Shown: positions 1 to 13,230 of the stretch, one piece after another | Layout: each line of letters opens with the position of its first letter | How positions within the stretch are numbered: position 1 is the stretch's first letter | From: Paraphysomonas bandaiensis | Taxonomy: Eukaryota > Chrysophyceae | Direction of reading: 5' to 3' | DNA: 64,000 nucleotides | Assembly (NCBI GenBank): GCA_965644295.1 | Contig: CBFFRP010000414.1 | Location: forward strand, 1-64,000 | Made by a program: the position numbers and the translations under genes | Notes under the pieces: generated by a model | The model's database searches: none | What the model saw: the letters and a program-made list of their open reading frames with translations, nothing else | What the model was told of the DNA's origin: nothing

Positions 1-339
1 ACAACGAAGAACACAATTCATGTTCAATATTTCAAATCGTACTGTCTGTCTCTGCCAAGCTACTCACCAAATAGTAAACTCCAAACTGCTTAAATTGATG
101 CTGTCATCTGTCATTCTCATACAAACATGTTTTTCTTGTAATCTGTAAGAGCAAGCCAGTCTAAACAGTGAATAAAAGTAAGATGCCAGTAGAATGATCG
201 CCATATCTACCCAAACTATTACACTAAACTATCACTGTACAGTATACGGTCCAAACTATTCGGCCATCATCTCTTTCATATTTATTACGTACAATATGCA
301 TGTGAACAGACGACGAAACAGTTTGTTCTTCTTACTTTG

Positions 340-584
340 ACAGTATACTTCAGTGGGCTCACAGGTCATCGATGATGGACTGTCCGATTATAAGAATGAA
401 GACGACAGTGACGAAGAGTTGGAACACTTAGAGTACTAGTTATTGGGTTTTCATATTATATTGTAACCTCTACTAACTAGATACTACCGATCGAGCCCTT
501 TTTTCTTCTTAGCGCCCAATATATATCATTATTGGTCTTGAAAATATTATTATATATTTCTGCTTTCAATATATACTGGCCCTG
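340..584 (+). mobile_element. 3' end of a hAT-type DNA transposon (fragment 1)
   Basis: A short acidic coding tail ending at the TAG near 439 (V-I-D-D-G-L-S-D-Y-K-N-E-D-D-S-D-E-E-L-E) and about 145 bp after it match, on the opposite strand, the sequence at 17019-17600. That other copy also retains the hAT C-terminal dimerisation signature. The fragment stops at ACTGGCCCTG, which resembles a hAT terminal repeat (CAGGGCCAGT inverted). The rest of the transposase is missing or lies before the window. This is a relic; no intact reading frame is seen. Confidence 0.55.
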
Positions 585-1114
585 TCACTAATCATATCCA
601 TCGCTGGAAGCTGTTGCGTTTAAGACATACTACTTTTATATGGTTCAGCGAAAAACAGTCTCGTACAAGGCTCACTTATTAACACCTGTTGATATAGATA
701 ATGTGGTTGTTGTAGAGTCAACACATGTATTTTCTTTATAATTTCATTGCAATAAATACAGCCTAAATAGGTACCTTTTAACAACATATTACATCAAAAA
801 AAATTTATTATGAAGGGCAGAGTGACAAGCACTAATTGTATATACCATTCCTGAAAACAATCACATTGTAATCAGCACAAATTCTCTAGCGTGGACACTG
901 CATGATGTGGTATTAATCACACTATACGACCATGGATACAGTATCCATACAAAATACAATTACTCAAAAAATAACACACACTTTACACACACACTCTCTA
1001 CAACCTCATGCAGACCCTAAAATACATGCCAATCATGCCCACATTACAAAACGTCTGTTCTAAACGGCGCATATAAATCATTCTCAGTATCTGGGTGAAA
1101 CCATGAGCCTGCCG
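585..1114. other. Intergenic, nothing recognised
   Basis: AT-rich sequence between the hAT relic and the stop codon of the adenylyl cyclase gene. It probably includes that gene's 3' UTR. No reading frame or repeat that I recognise. Confidence 0.5.
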
Positions 1115-4100
1115 CTAATCTTCACGACGGATATTAAATTCTTGAAGAGTCGTGTCATCATGCGAAGAGTGACACCCTTGAATCTTGCTGTCAGCAAGAG
1201 ATATATCTTTTGTTTTCTGTCGTTGAAATATTTGAGTCGAAAGCTCACTGGCCTTAAGAGCATCTTCAACATATTTTGCTCCACATGTTCGCAAATACAG
1301 CGCCCTTTCCTTGTAAAAATACGCCATTCCAAATTCGCACTCCTTGTAAGGTGTAAGTTGTGTAAGCTTGTATGGCAAATCTAGAATAGAAAATTCAGGG
1401 AATACGCGATGTTTCATAACCATCAAAGTCGAATGAAAGAGGTGTAAAACGGGTTGACAAGTAACAGCTTTTCTAAACGCCGCTAAAACCAACTCCACAA
1501 CAGGTTTTAAGTTGTTTAGCATTCGGCGGGCAAGTGATGGGCCAACAATCTTGGGTGTTGCGTCAGAAACCCATGCCTGACTGGGAAGTGGTGGTTTATA
1601 GGGAAGTTGTGTTTGTGGTGTACCCGCCTCTAATACACCTAATGCGCAGTCAATGATACTAAGTGCCGAGTATCCCGCTAAAAAGAGAAACACACCACTG
1701 CAAGGAGAGGTGATAGTCTTCTCGGATAGTCGAATACATGCATATCGACAATAAGCCATTGCCTCAATGTATTCCTTTTTCTGTACCAAGACGAACGCTA
1801 TGAGTGAGCTTGCAGTAGCAGTGGTGAAGTCCTTCTTATATAAACTTTTCAATTTTTCCCATATAACATGTGCCTCGTTGAAGTCCCCAGTGAATGTTTT
1901 ACACACAACTTGCAACTCAAGCGACCATTTGCGAATAGCAAAATGGGAATCATTGAGAGGGAAGAACTGCAAAACTTCTTCACATCGATGATATGCAGTG
2001 CATGCATCTCCTTGAAGAAGAATGAACCAAGCGTGCATTACTTGCACAGCATACATCATTACGGAAGGCTCTCTCTCAAAAAAATCATATGCTCGCTTTA
2101 TGCTCACCAGACCATCCCCAATATTTCCAGAGCTAATGTCCATGTTTGCCCTACACATGTAAAACATGCCCATGCACTCATCGTTTTGTGAATACGCCGG
2201 CGTAAGAGATTCTAATTCGTCCATAAGTAGTTCTGCTTTTCGAAGTTCCCCATTCATCATTGTCAATCCTGCCATCAGCGTCCGCACAATATATATACTT
2301 GACGGCACACTCGATACATGGCCTCCGAAACGAAGTGCAAGTCGAAGGCAGGCATCAGCTGGGGCAGTTTGACCTCGCAAGATAAAGGTTTGCCCTGCAA
2401 CTGCACATGCACCTATTAGTTCCAATATGGTATTCGAGTCAGCCGATTTTGGCAGTGGCGTTTTATTCGACAGCCAGATCCGTGAGCGATATGCAATCGA
2501 TTTGACATCGCCAAAGGGATCTATCAACACAGGTGCTACTCCGAATCTCTTAAACGCCAACATCGCAAAATTGTTGGCCATTTTATAATTACCCATCCTG
2601 TGTACAAAGAAGTGAGAATCAATAATCTAAGAAATTATAGCATCCACATGGCACAAAAGGCAAACCCGAACCTGTAGTGTACTTCTGCGAGCTGTGCAAT
2701 CCACATTGTAACTGTATCAATATCTATCGGGTGGGAACGATCTTTTCGATAGCTCACACATGCAGCTTTACGGTGCATGATACCCGTGCGACTACTCCTA
2801 CGGAAGTCACTACCTCCGCTATTCCGCCTTTCACGCCGATCAGGAGACCCTGCCGCATCACCTTCGCCTCCCTTACTCCCTCTGCGCTTCTGACGAATCT
2901 CAATGGAAGATACTGGAGAGTCATGGGTAGATCGACTCCATCCGCGCTCTGGGGTATATGGAGTGTGATTGGGAAATTGTGAGGCGTGATCCACGAAAGG
3001 TTCATCAGCAGCTATTATATTCAAATTTAACTCCAATATATCTATATTTCTACGGAAATCTTGCACAGTGAGCCATTTGGCGTGCACAGAAGATGGCAGT
3101 CGTACACCCTTTCGATTAGCAATAAAAAGAGCTTTCGCATTATCCGAAGTTCTTACTTCTACGTGACTTGGAGATGTGTTGCGCAATCTTCCAGCACAGT
3201 GTTCCAGTAGCGCATTAGCGTCCATTCCAGTGGCTATGATTAATAGCTTGTTGATGCAGTCGTCTACCGCTATAGGATCATTAACTACAACAGCACGATT
3301 CACTGACTCTTCAAGATAAGATATCTTTTTCCTAACATTGTTTGACGCTAGATAATGCTTAGCAATTTGTGAAAAATGAAAGTCAGGATATCTTCCAAAA
3401 CGCTGTTCAAGTATGCGACCAACAACGCAGTGTGTCGTTTCTTTCTGAGTGATTAGCATAAGGTTATATATACTCTCTTGGATAGTTTTCGCGTTGAACT
3501 TATACGTTTCGACAGTTTCACCTTTATCGCTCTCTAGGTGATTATCGCCCTGAGTTGTATTATGTTCTAGCATTCTATCATCACAAAACGTGATTAACGA
3601 TGACGCCACCAACTTTCGAAGTGTCATATCCACTCCCCTCGCTACACTGTGCATGTCTGGCCCCATCTCCATCAACACAGCTTTCAAAAATTCACTCGTG
3701 AATACCTCACCAATAACAGAAGCAACTTTCAAAACCATTTGCTCGGCGGAGTTTAACTTATCAAAGCGATTTACTATAATATTATGTTCTCCTGACGGCA
3801 GGTGCTCAATTCCTCTGAATCTGCCACTCACAAGCGCATCTCTTAGAGTTAATATCAGTGCTGCAGTGAGATAAGGAGCACCGCCTGTGCGCATTATAAT
3901 TTGAGACAAACTATCCGTTTTTAATATTTCCGGATATGCTTTAAGGAATCTACTACTGATCGTGTCCTCTATCATGTGCTGTATTTCACATAGCGAGAGT
4001 GGTTGCAATACGCAAGGTGTGCAGAGCTGAACGATCTGTGTGATAAATCGGCTCATGCCACCTGTCATATTGCAAGGAAAATTAGCACCATTCCTACACA

Positions 4101-7100
4101 CCGCTAACTCCGAGTCATTGGCTCTCAAAGGGCGTTCAGAATTTCGCAATGTGGCAACAAAAAATCCTGTTTTAGCAGAAACCAAAAGCTTCAGCAATAT
4201 TTCCATTGTTGGGCCGTCACACCAGTGCAAACTCTCAATAAAGAGCAGCACTCCACTCTTCAGTATGCCTATCTCAAGAATTTTTAAAAGAAGACCACGG
4301 CACAGTTTCACGCGCACCCAATGATTCACAGACATAATGAGGTCGGTGTGATCACATTCGATTGGCAAGATTATTTCCAGCAACGGCACTAAATCGGAAA
4401 TATATGTGTCCATTGTAATTATGTCAATTCTAATATTTTCTGAATCTTCATCACAATAGGCATTGTCATCTTTTTTGACAAGCACACTTATCAAGTCTTG
4501 GCCAATATCTAAGTCGCGAACTCGGACATTACGTGCGTGTGTATTCATCCACATGTATATTGCATCAGTATATGCTTTTCCGTCATCATTCACTCCAACT
4601 GCACTAACTGCACTGCGTGACGTTGTCAATAACTTTCGAGCTTTTTCAGACGTATACGACCGCAATGTAGTAAAGCCGGTGCGAGATTCTGTGGACATGC
4701 TGTTGTTGACAAGAGTCGCAGTATTCGACTGCTCCATAAATATTTTATCAAAAATTCGACGTAAGCAGTAGTACTTGGAGTTAGCATCTGGTGACGAGGC
4801 TGCAATGCTTATAATTTTACATGCCGAATATTTGTCTCGTGCGTACGCATGTAGTTTAGACAAGAGCCACTTTTTTCCGACCCCAGCTGCGCCTGTGATA
4901 ACATAGAAATGACTACCACCATCAACTATAAATGAATCGAGAGCTTGCTTTAATACTGCTTGTTCACTTTCTCGTGTGATAAATTTCAAAACATCTTGAC
5001 CATCGCGGGCATCCTTCGCCAAATGTATACTGTTTGAGTTCATACGATGTGTCGGTGCATACGCAGGGACTGGTCTGGTATAGCCCTTTGCTTTAACACG
5101 AGGTAAAATTTTGAACTCAAACCTATTTTTCGTATCTTGATATATTTCCCCACTCACTATAATGTCGTTACACGGAGCTTGTCCCATAAACCGAGCAGCG
5201 AGATTCACGCTGGATCCCATCATCGCATATTCACATCTCTCTCCATAACCTACCAGGCCACAATACACACTGCCCTGTGTGATTCCAACTCTACAGTTGA
5301 TGCCATTTTCGTTCAGATTGTATCGAATACGTACTGCTGTCTCAATAGCCCGGACACAATTATCGGGGTGAGATGAACCAGGAAGTCCAAATGCAGCAAT
5401 AACTACGCACCCCTTATCATCTACAACATATTGTCTCAATGAACCACCGTACTTTCGCAGACACCTCAGAACAACCTCAGCCACATGTTGTGGCCGTCCC
5501 AGTTGGCCATTCAAGAAATCCTCCTCTAAACCGAGAATCTGAATAAATAGAGTTACAACCACTCGCAATTCTGCCAGATATGACACGCTGTTGTGTTCAA
5601 CAGCGCTACGTGCGGCTTCATGTACAAACAGTCGAATTCGACTAGCTTTCTCTTCAGCTGAAACTGGGGCTGGGCTCTCTTCCAAATCCACTAATTGTCC
5701 GTCTTCCTCAGTACCAGACGCTGCAGTCATTTCAGTCATGGGAGACTTGTGCTGTGACGACGAGGACTTCGAACACGAAGAAATTATCGAACAAGGTGGC
5801 GTGCTCAAAAAGGCTATGACTTCAGCAACATGAGGATCATCTTCAATTTGTAATCCTGCCCGCAAAAGTTTGATGCGATCAAGAGAACGTCGGCACAATC
5901 GGTTGCTTTGAGATGAGTAGTCTTGAATTTCGTCCCCGTTTTCTTCTCCATCGCGGCTATTCACATAGTCACTTGATAAAATTGATGCCCGCACGGAAGC
6001 GGCGATTGCACCCACATGCGTAGCGGCTGCATGAATAGAAGCACGCGCCGCCATGCTAGGACGACGGAAAGGTTTCCTTCCAGAGTCGTTTTCACTCCAA
6101 GATCGTTCGCGTTGCAAAACTGGAGAATTGCCCACATCAGCCAAAGAAGCCTCTGGATTAGTTCGCACACTTGACTCGCCTTCATCCTGATAGGAACCTC
6201 CCCCGTCATCGCAGCCGCGGCGCATGGCAAAAAGTGAATATCGCTTGCGATTGCGACTATCATTGTGTTTATGTTTTTTGTATGTAGATGGAGAAGAAGT
6301 GGTCGAATCATGCGAGCCCACTCCATTTTGTAGAGGTGCTACAGAGGCATCCTCACCGATTCTAGGAAATAGAAGATGCCGACGTGGTGTTCCGTTACAT
6401 CGCCATTTTTTTCCGACAGAATTCGATGGTGAATGATCATCGCTACTTGCAGATCCTTTCGATTCTTCCGTAACACGATCGTGCGAATCAGTACTGCGTG
6501 CGTTAGCAAAAATATTGAACCTATTCTGATTTCCGCGCCGTAAAGAGTTTGTGTGTATGTCGCTGTTCAATGGACTACTTCGAAACGCTTCGCTATCATT
6601 GCTATCAGAATGTAAGTTATAGTCATCTAAACGTTTAGGAGCGAAAAACGAGAAACGCTTCTTTGCAGTTGGAGTATTCCCATATTCAGCATCGCTGCTA
6701 CTTCCATGGCGTTCCACACCGGAGTTAACATCACCATGTTCCCCAGTCATACCATCATGCTTCAAGAATCCACTTAGTTTATAGCTTCCTTTAGGCATTT
6801 CTGATGCAATAAACTTGTCGGAAACCATCCCATATGCTTCCTTCGATATACAGACCTCCCCAACACCTGCCTCAACTTCCGCCTGGCCGACCTGACGCAG
6901 CGGATCCCCCGAAATGAGAAACTCCCACCTATCTGCATCACCAAGGCACATACAGTGCACAGTTCCACACCCAATACCACAATGAAGACGTAGGGAAACA
7001 GATGGGCGGTCATTACTCATTCGCTGATCATATTCACCACAAGCATTTAGGAGGTGTAGGGAGCAGAGACATGCCAGCTGGACTGCAGCAGACTTTACTG

Positions 7101-7599
7101 CAGTAGTGGCGTGTTGGTTTACAGGCCACAAAACGATTACGGCATCCCCGCAGAACTTGATCACATCTCCATGATTTTGATCAACGACCCCCAGAAGAAG
7201 AGAAAAGTATTGACTGCAATAAGATATTATGAATGAAATACAACAAGTTCCAGCGGGTCATACTTAATATGGTATTTTAATTCCTCAGCATTTAATCGTG
7301 CAGATAGTCGAGTGAAGCCAGATATATCAGCAAAGAGAATAGCACCATACACAGTTTGTACAATAGGCTCTAAATCTTCCTCATAACTACAACACATGTG
7401 AACATCGAGACAATAATTACAATATGAGATATACTCACTTTGAATTTGAAATCAGTTTATGCATAATTTTAGGGGAAAATATTTTATACTTATCGATATG
7501 ATCGGAGTACTTTAAGGGGCTTCCGGCCTCATCTGATGCCTCAATCTTCTTCACCAGACTTCTTCTGAATATTAATGCTGCTTTCGAGACTTGTAGCAT
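1115..7599 (-). CDS. ADCY10: Soluble (ADCY10-type) adenylyl cyclase, 2102 aa
   Basis: Makes cAMP from ATP in the cytosol; the family answers to bicarbonate, calcium and ATP. Exons 7599-7439, 7386-7264, 7213-2672 and 2597-1115 join in phase. Cyclase domain C1 covers about residues 66-240, with metal aspartates in F-A-D-I-S-G-F-T (D74) and K-F-C-G-D (D118). A Ser/Arg/Lys-rich linker of roughly 400 residues follows. C2 covers about 635-815 and has the V-D-D-K-G-C and A-F-G-L-P-G blocks typical of the family. A STAND-like NTPase begins with P-loop G-A-A-G-V-G-K-K near 869 and has a Walker B-like F-I-E-S-L-H-W-C-D near 1089. The remaining ~900 residues look helical or TPR-like. Length and domain order fit mammalian sAC, apart from the long C1-C2 linker, which is unusual. 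The start ATG at 7599 is the only one upstream in frame before C1. Function is inferred from the family. Confidence 0.88.
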
Positions 7600-9431
7600 A
7601 TGTCTTCACGGCTGATGATGTATGGTATGTATGCTTATGTATTGCAATTAATTCATATGCTAATTGTGTTATAGCAAAGTGGATTATATGAATCAGCCGA
7701 TAAGAGTGAGATGAAGCGCATTATTCCTTACACAACAATAGACTGACACTCTCTTAATCAATATGTACATGTATGTATGTATATATATGAGACTAACTGT
7801 GTATATAATCAATTAGCTTCAGTGCGTACATATACAGACGTATGTACACTATACAAGACGAAGTGACTTCATGTAAACTTCATTGAAAGAATTCCTCACT
7901 TCATTCTTGTACACAAATCTCTATATATAAGTATGGTACACAGCCATTGGGGATTAATTAGAAGCGATAAGGGATGATGTATTCCTAAACAGTATTACGA
8001 TATACGGAAATGAGTGTTGTAAAACGCTGTAGTATGTGGCTGGTAGTTTGCTATACTGTGTATACCGTCTGGTATATAGCCGTTACGGGGGAGAGTGTTC
8101 CCTTATCACGCGCACATACACTGTACAATGAGTGGACCGTACACGGAATGGGCATGGGCCAGTCAATGCACAGCTGTGATATGTACTGCTGTATTTTATG
8201 TACTGCTGCATTTAATATGTACTGCTGTACTCTGTGATAGTACTATCATCAGAGGTACAGATTGTTCTGACATATCTTGCTTCTTGTTCACAGCGCACAA
8301 GTGTGTTATTGTGAGAGTAAAAGTGCTCCATTACGTGGTCTAGCAATTCTGCTGTATTGAAAGGTGTCTGTCTGAAGCTGAGGTAAATAGGTCTCATCTC
8401 TACAGTGTAATCAGAGAGAGAGGACAAATTGTTTGTCCCATCTGTCTATTCAGTTGGATTTCTCATAGCTACGCAAGAAGTATGTATGCAATTCGCACAG
8501 ATTCTGGCAAGGACACTGTTACCCTCACATTCCTGACAAAGATTATATGGACTTCGTATCGCTACGTGAACCCATGCATGTATCTGCTTAGCCCCAGAAT
8601 ACGCGAGGTATGAACCACACCGCGAGTTTAATAAAGATCTATGCATTGCTCAGTTTAATCAACACTAGCATTACACTAGGTCGCGCCTTCAGGATGGGGG
8701 AGATATGCCCTCCCATCCGATACTCTCGTTGATGATAATATAGCTTCCCAACAAAACACAATATTTCATCACGTGATGGTGACTTCAACTGCTTTAGTTT
8801 GATAAAATGAGCGTTATTGCAGGTAGGCATATGCATGAAATTATAAGGTCCAGGAATCGAATGGGTCTCGGAGTGGGGCTTTTTGGAAAAAGTATTGGAA
8901 ATCGAAAACTAAAACTAAACATGTTTCATTCGGTGTTAGAATAAGGCAGTCTCTTTATGTAAACTCGAACAAATTTTTATTGCCACCATAAAATTAGTCG
9001 TCAAATATCGGGTACTTCATAAACATTAACTTACTGTATTTTTAAATGACTACAACTCGAAAATGCGCCTACAATGCTTCACCAATTAATAATCTCATAC
9101 TTCAGTTGTGGTTCGCAGGAATGAATAGAAAATAATGCGTGGAGAAGAAAAACGCATGTTGTGAGTTGGTTTTCACCAGTAGCTTGCTTCAAGTATTCAC
9201 TAGTAGCTTGCTTCAAAAACGATAAGTAGTGCCACAATCCAACCCTTCTAGGGATGTATCACCGCGAGCCCTATTTCGCCCAATGCCCAACAATACGTAT
9301 TACATATCCAAGGAGCTAAATTATCTCTAGATTTGAAGAGACATATATATTCACATTTTTACCCACCACGTTATCATATGTATATATTTGACAAGTCTAT
9401 TGAAAATATTTCGGCTCATACATCATAAATT
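7600..9431. other. Intergenic region with TACTGCTGTA motifs
   Basis: No credible gene; the frames here are short and have no splice support. It holds the upstream region of the adenylyl cyclase gene and the 3' flank of the monooxygenase gene. At 8184-8193 and 8220-8229 there are exact copies of TACTGCTGTA, with a one-mismatch copy (TACTGCTGCA) at 8201-8210. A short direct repeat (CTAGTAGCTTGCTTCAA) lies near 9176-9215, and there is a short GTAT run near 7770. Confidence 0.5.
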
Positions 9432-10810
9432 TTATAGCCTTTTCTCATAAATATTTAATATCTCATCTAGTTGACCATAACATCTATTAAAACCCACCCA
9501 GGGTAAACCATCGATGTAATTCTGTGGAAACCCTATGCCAATTCCGTATATTCTTCCGTCAGGAATAATTTCACCAGTATTTTTGTCATACATATCTATA
9601 TCATCAGAAGATAAGTATTTTCCGTTAAAGCATATGTCTACATTGTCTATGCGCCGATACCCAACGGCATAAATTACTCGTTCAGAGAAGCGTTTAATAT
9701 GTTGTTCTAAGCTTGTGTCGTCTGTCAGTCTACAATAAAAGCAGTATTACTAATGCTTACAATCAATTTCAAATAAAGAATGTATCCAGTGCAATAAAAA
9801 AGTGGTAGAAACAAACCTTATCCTCTCAAGGTTCCTATATGAGGGCATTTTCTGCTTAACCCAATTTCCAACAGGGCCTTTCAATCCAGAACCTCGATTG
9901 CTGCACAATATCAAATTAAACTGATAAAGCAGTCCATATACAGATTACTAAATTACATGTATGTTCCATCAGGAAGTATCTCCTCAAAAATAAAGTTCGA
10001 ACGATAAAAATTAACGACCCGTGAGGCACCAGCTTCAAGAAGATTCTTAACCACGAGCATTGCACTGCAAAAGTAAAGCTATTAGTACTATTAGAATAGA
10101 ATGAAACCACGTACATATAAGTGAGAAAAATATATTACATATACATACCTATGACTGCTCCCAACCACAGCCCATGATTGTGATGCGTGTTTAGGATTCG
10201 TCATGTAGTCCTTCACATAAAGTGGATCGACAAATAAATCAAGATTCTGATGTGGCGAATTCGCTGGTATGTTGTATGGCAAAAGAGGTTTTGCTCCAAC
10301 CGCAAGAATCACCCCACTAACGTTTAACTCTTGGGTGAAGTTATCAGTTCGATATAGCAGCTTCCATGGCGAATCTGTGTACCCAGTGAGACCATGCACA
10401 CAGCCCGTTATAACAGTGCTATTTTCATGATTTCGTAATGAAAGACTCGCTGATTCCAATGCATCAACAAGATATTCCAGCTTACAACAATCTGTTTTGG
10501 GAAAGTCTTCTAAACACAAACGGTTCTGCTGTTTACAGTACTGAATATACGCTTTATATGAATATGATTGACATGTTTGCATTGCATGTATTAAGACACT
10601 ATTAGGGGTGTTAGCAGGGACATTCCTATAGTATAATCCCAATCTACCGATATCTGTATGACTGTTATCTATCCACGTAACGGTGTATCCTTTATCTAAT
10701 AGATAGCCTACACTCGCAATGCCACATGGACCTGCTCCAACAACCGCCCATGTGGATTGATACACTGTGTTGATTGAAGTGTTTATATTACGGAATGGTC
10801 GTGTGAACAT
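9432..10810 (-). CDS. FAD/NAD(P)H-dependent monooxygenase-like oxidoreductase, 383 aa
   Basis: Exons 10810-10149, 10064-9957, 9900-9817 and 9729-9432 join in phase 2 each time and end at TAA. The N-terminus (residues ~20-60) is an FAD-binding Rossmann fold, W-A-V-V-G-A-G-P-C-G-I-A-S-V-G, followed by an acidic/basic strand end (W-I-D-N-S). A second dinucleotide site, S-W-A-V-V-G-S-S-H, spans the exon 1/2 region and would bind NADPH. The C-terminus has G-I-G-I-G-F-P and D-G-L-P-W-V-G-F. Overall it looks like a flavin-containing monooxygenase or lysine/ornithine N-monooxygenase type enzyme. The exact substrate cannot be told. The second site lacks one classic glycine (G-S-S rather than G-x-G-x-x-G), so NADPH binding may be altered. 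The gene is divergent from the PC-esterase gene, with ~420 bp between the starts. Confidence 0.75.
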
Positions 10811-11233
10811 TTCAGATTAATATGGACAGAAATACTGACCAAGGCAGGTCACATGCACGAGCATTGGAGCAGCTATTGCGATAGCGTATGTGCGTGTCCA
10901 CAGCAGCAGTATAGTGTACATGTCGATAAACTATACTGCGGTACATGTATATGTAAATACAGCAGTATATAGTGTACCCCAACACACAAGGACAGAGTGT
11001 ACGGCGGTACACCACTAGTTTATTGATGCAGTTTATTTTGGTACAGATACAGAAAATGGGGAAAAAACTATATATTTTTGGGCAAGCAACTGCAAATTTG
11101 GGGATGAAAATATAAATTGGTGTGATTTTACATACATACAGCAGTACCTCACCACACAAGCAAGAGCATAGCACACCTTCCCTATCAAGGATCACTCACT
11201 CATTAACCATCTACTCATATAAAGAGTGTTGCT
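10811..11233. promoter_or_regulatory. Shared upstream region of two divergent genes
   Basis: This 423-bp gap separates two divergent ATGs. It contains TACAGCAGTA (the reverse complement of TACTGCTGTA) at 10958-10967 and 11137-11146, plus several related GTACA/TGTAC palindromic pieces around 10900-11015. Promoter function is an inference from position and from recurrence of the motif elsewhere in the window. Confidence 0.4.
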
Positions 11234-12307
11234 ATGTATTATACTCTATATATTATAGGTGCCCTGTATATAATAAGGGCTCACAGTTTACTGCAATGGA
11301 CAGAAATGACTGATAAAGAAATCGATTATCATTATCTTCCAATTGATAGATGCATATTACGAACTAACAATACGAAGTATTGTATGGAGGCTCATAAGGA
11401 TGACTCGAATTTGAGGTGCTCTATATTCTCTGCTTGTCGTTTCCGATCATTTCCATATCAATTATACAGTCGACCAGAGAAATACCATACCGAACAACCC
11501 ATAATGGTCCCATTACTGCTACAATTGAATAACTCGAACAGAGCATTGGTACTGATGGGAGATTCAATGTCAAGAGCGATATATACTTCTCTCGAGTGTG
11601 CTCTAAAAGCAGAATTGCCTGAAACTGATATTTTGATTGAGAGAGTGAATGCTCTCGGGACATATCAGCGAAACATTAACTTCGTGGTGAACAACAAAGT
11701 GTACACCGTGCAGACTATGTCCATTAGTGCGGACGCATACGGTTATCGTTCAGGATTTCGTTTGAATCATGTTGAGAAAGTATTATCCAAGTTTTGGAAC
11801 CAAAATCTCTCTGTGGCACTTGTCGGAAACCATGGTCTCCACCTTAGAGAGAAGCAGCATCACTTGGAATTGATGCAGGAGCTGCTTGAGTGGGCACAAA
11901 GTGAGCGGTTTGGAGATATGCCAATGAAATCTAATGTGTTCATGTATCGTGAGACTTCTGCGCAGCATTTCCGTGAGCCCACGGGACTTTTCACTGATAG
12001 CAATGCTGCTCTAGGATGTTTTGCACGGAATATGAGTGATAGTGATGATGTACCTTTTACTGTATATAATGAGCGAAAGCAAATAGCTCTAGCGAATAAG
12101 CGATTCGACGAAGCCTTGACTAAAACGAGAATAGGTATTGTAGAGTTCTACGAGTTGTCAATTTTTTTTCACAGCCTGCACGTGGCATCGACCACTTGGA
12201 CAAGGGACTTTTATTCAAAACGTCCTCGTTTCGACTGCACACATTTTTGCGGATATATTCCATTGTTATATAATCCTGTATGGCTGCAAGTCTTCTCGCA
12301 TTTGTGA
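11234..12307 (+). CDS. PC-esterase (GDSL/SGNH acyl-esterase-like) protein, 357 aa
   Basis: Intronless. The motif L-V-L-M-G-D-S-M-S-R-A near residue 110 is the GDS block that carries the nucleophilic Ser. The C-terminal R-F-D-C-T-H-F-C, followed by L-Y-N-P-V-W, matches the D-x-x-H block of the PC-esterase family (plant TBL/ESK1 and fungal/animal CAS1 or NXPE relatives), which transfers or removes acetyl groups on cell-surface polysaccharides. A central G-N-H-G-L-H may supply the SGNH asparagine block. The first ~22 residues are hydrophobic (Y-I-I-G-A-L-Y-I-I) and could be a signal anchor if the first ATG is used. A second ATG at 11308 (M-T-D-K-E-I-D) would remove it, so the start is uncertain. 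Role in sugar O-acylation in the secretory pathway is inferred from the family. Confidence 0.7.
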   Translation: MYYTLYIIGALYIIRAHSLLQWTEMTDKEIDYHYLPIDRCILRTNNTKYCMEAHKDDSNLRCSIFSACRFRSFPYQLYSRPEKYHTEQPIMVPLLLQLNNSNRALVLMGDSMSRAIYTSLECALKAELPETDILIERVNALGTYQRNINFVVNNKVYTVQTMSISADAYGYRSGFRLNHVEKVLSKFWNQNLSVALVGNHGLHLREKQHHLELMQELLEWAQSERFGDMPMKSNVFMYRETSAQHFREPTGLFTDSNAALGCFARNMSDSDDVPFTVYNERKQIALANKRFDEALTKTRIGIVEFYELSIFFHSLHVASTTWTRDFYSKRPRFDCTHFCGYIPLLYNPVWLQVFSHL

Positions 12308-13230
12308 CAGAGTGGCCCAGATGTCCTATACTCTATACTGGGTCCCACTACTACTCAAGATATATAAAATAGAATTTCAAGGTGCATGTTGAACAATGGA
12401 ATAGTGAGAATAACTGAAGTTTTGTATGGCAATGCAGTGAGTATATGACACTCTACGTGCTGGTACTTCCTATGTAGTAATCGTTTTGTGCTTTTGACAT
12501 ATTAACAATTAGAAAGAAGGGGTTGAACTTTGCCATACTGTCAATTAATTAAAAGTGTCGTAACCATTTCCCACCACTCATTGCAATCAACTATATATCG
12601 GCTGGCTTAACTGTCACCAATAAATAATTCGCAATCTTTGACATCCACGATAAACATTAAAGTACAGAAAAGAAAATCAAAATAAACATCCATTGTGGCC
12701 TTTTCTTGTTTTGTGCTTATAGGTAATATATCTAAGTATAGGTGCTCGGGCCATGTAGTCTGTTCTTCCAGTACATGCGAAGGCTTGTTCAGCTCAGCGA
12801 AACATATTATCTCAATGTTGCATCCTGCTAATATGATGCTATTTCTGAAAACTAATAAATAAATAGCTGAATTGATTGTTTTGATGGCTCCACAGTGTGT
12901 TGTGCTGTATGTATATAGGGATTTAGGCCATTAAAAATGGATTCAATGGATCCGATAGATATGCATATGTACTGCTGTACGGTGTACGTATGTACGTAAG
13001 TATGTATGTATGTAAGTACAGGTATGAATCGTATGTAGAGCAGGCAGTAGTATATATAGATGAATGTATGGTGTGGTGGTGTGTGTGTATGTCGCATATA
13101 CAGGCAGAGTATACATACATATATACACACTCCGAGGGGACACATGGATGAGAAGGGAGAATTATACATGCATAGCCCCATAACATAACCCCATCCCTCT
13201 ACAGACACTCTCTGCCCCATCTACCCCTTA
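12308..13230. other. Intergenic, with microsatellite and one TACTGCTGTA motif
   Basis: 3' flank of the esterase gene and upstream region of the C69 gene. It contains an exact TACTGCTGTA at 12970-12979 and a degenerate GTAT/GTAC microsatellite at about 12985-13020. The translations here are low-complexity Thr/Tyr/His repeats and are not genes. Confidence 0.5.

Noticed and set aside
5961-6326. 121-codon minus-strand frame
   Set aside because: Overlaps the adenylyl cyclase linker exon in another frame on the same strand.
8010-8343. Short plus-strand frames
   Set aside because: Cover the TACTGCTGTA cluster and give Cys/Thr-rich nonsense; no supporting splice sites or homology.
10812-11195. 127-codon minus-strand frame upstream of the monooxygenase
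   Set aside because: Repetitive Tyr/Ile/Cys composition in a promoter region; no domain and no splice link to the neighbouring gene.
12852-13220. Minus-strand frames rich in Thr, Tyr and His
   Set aside because: Derived from GTAT/GTAC repeats upstream of the C69 gene; no homology or splice support.
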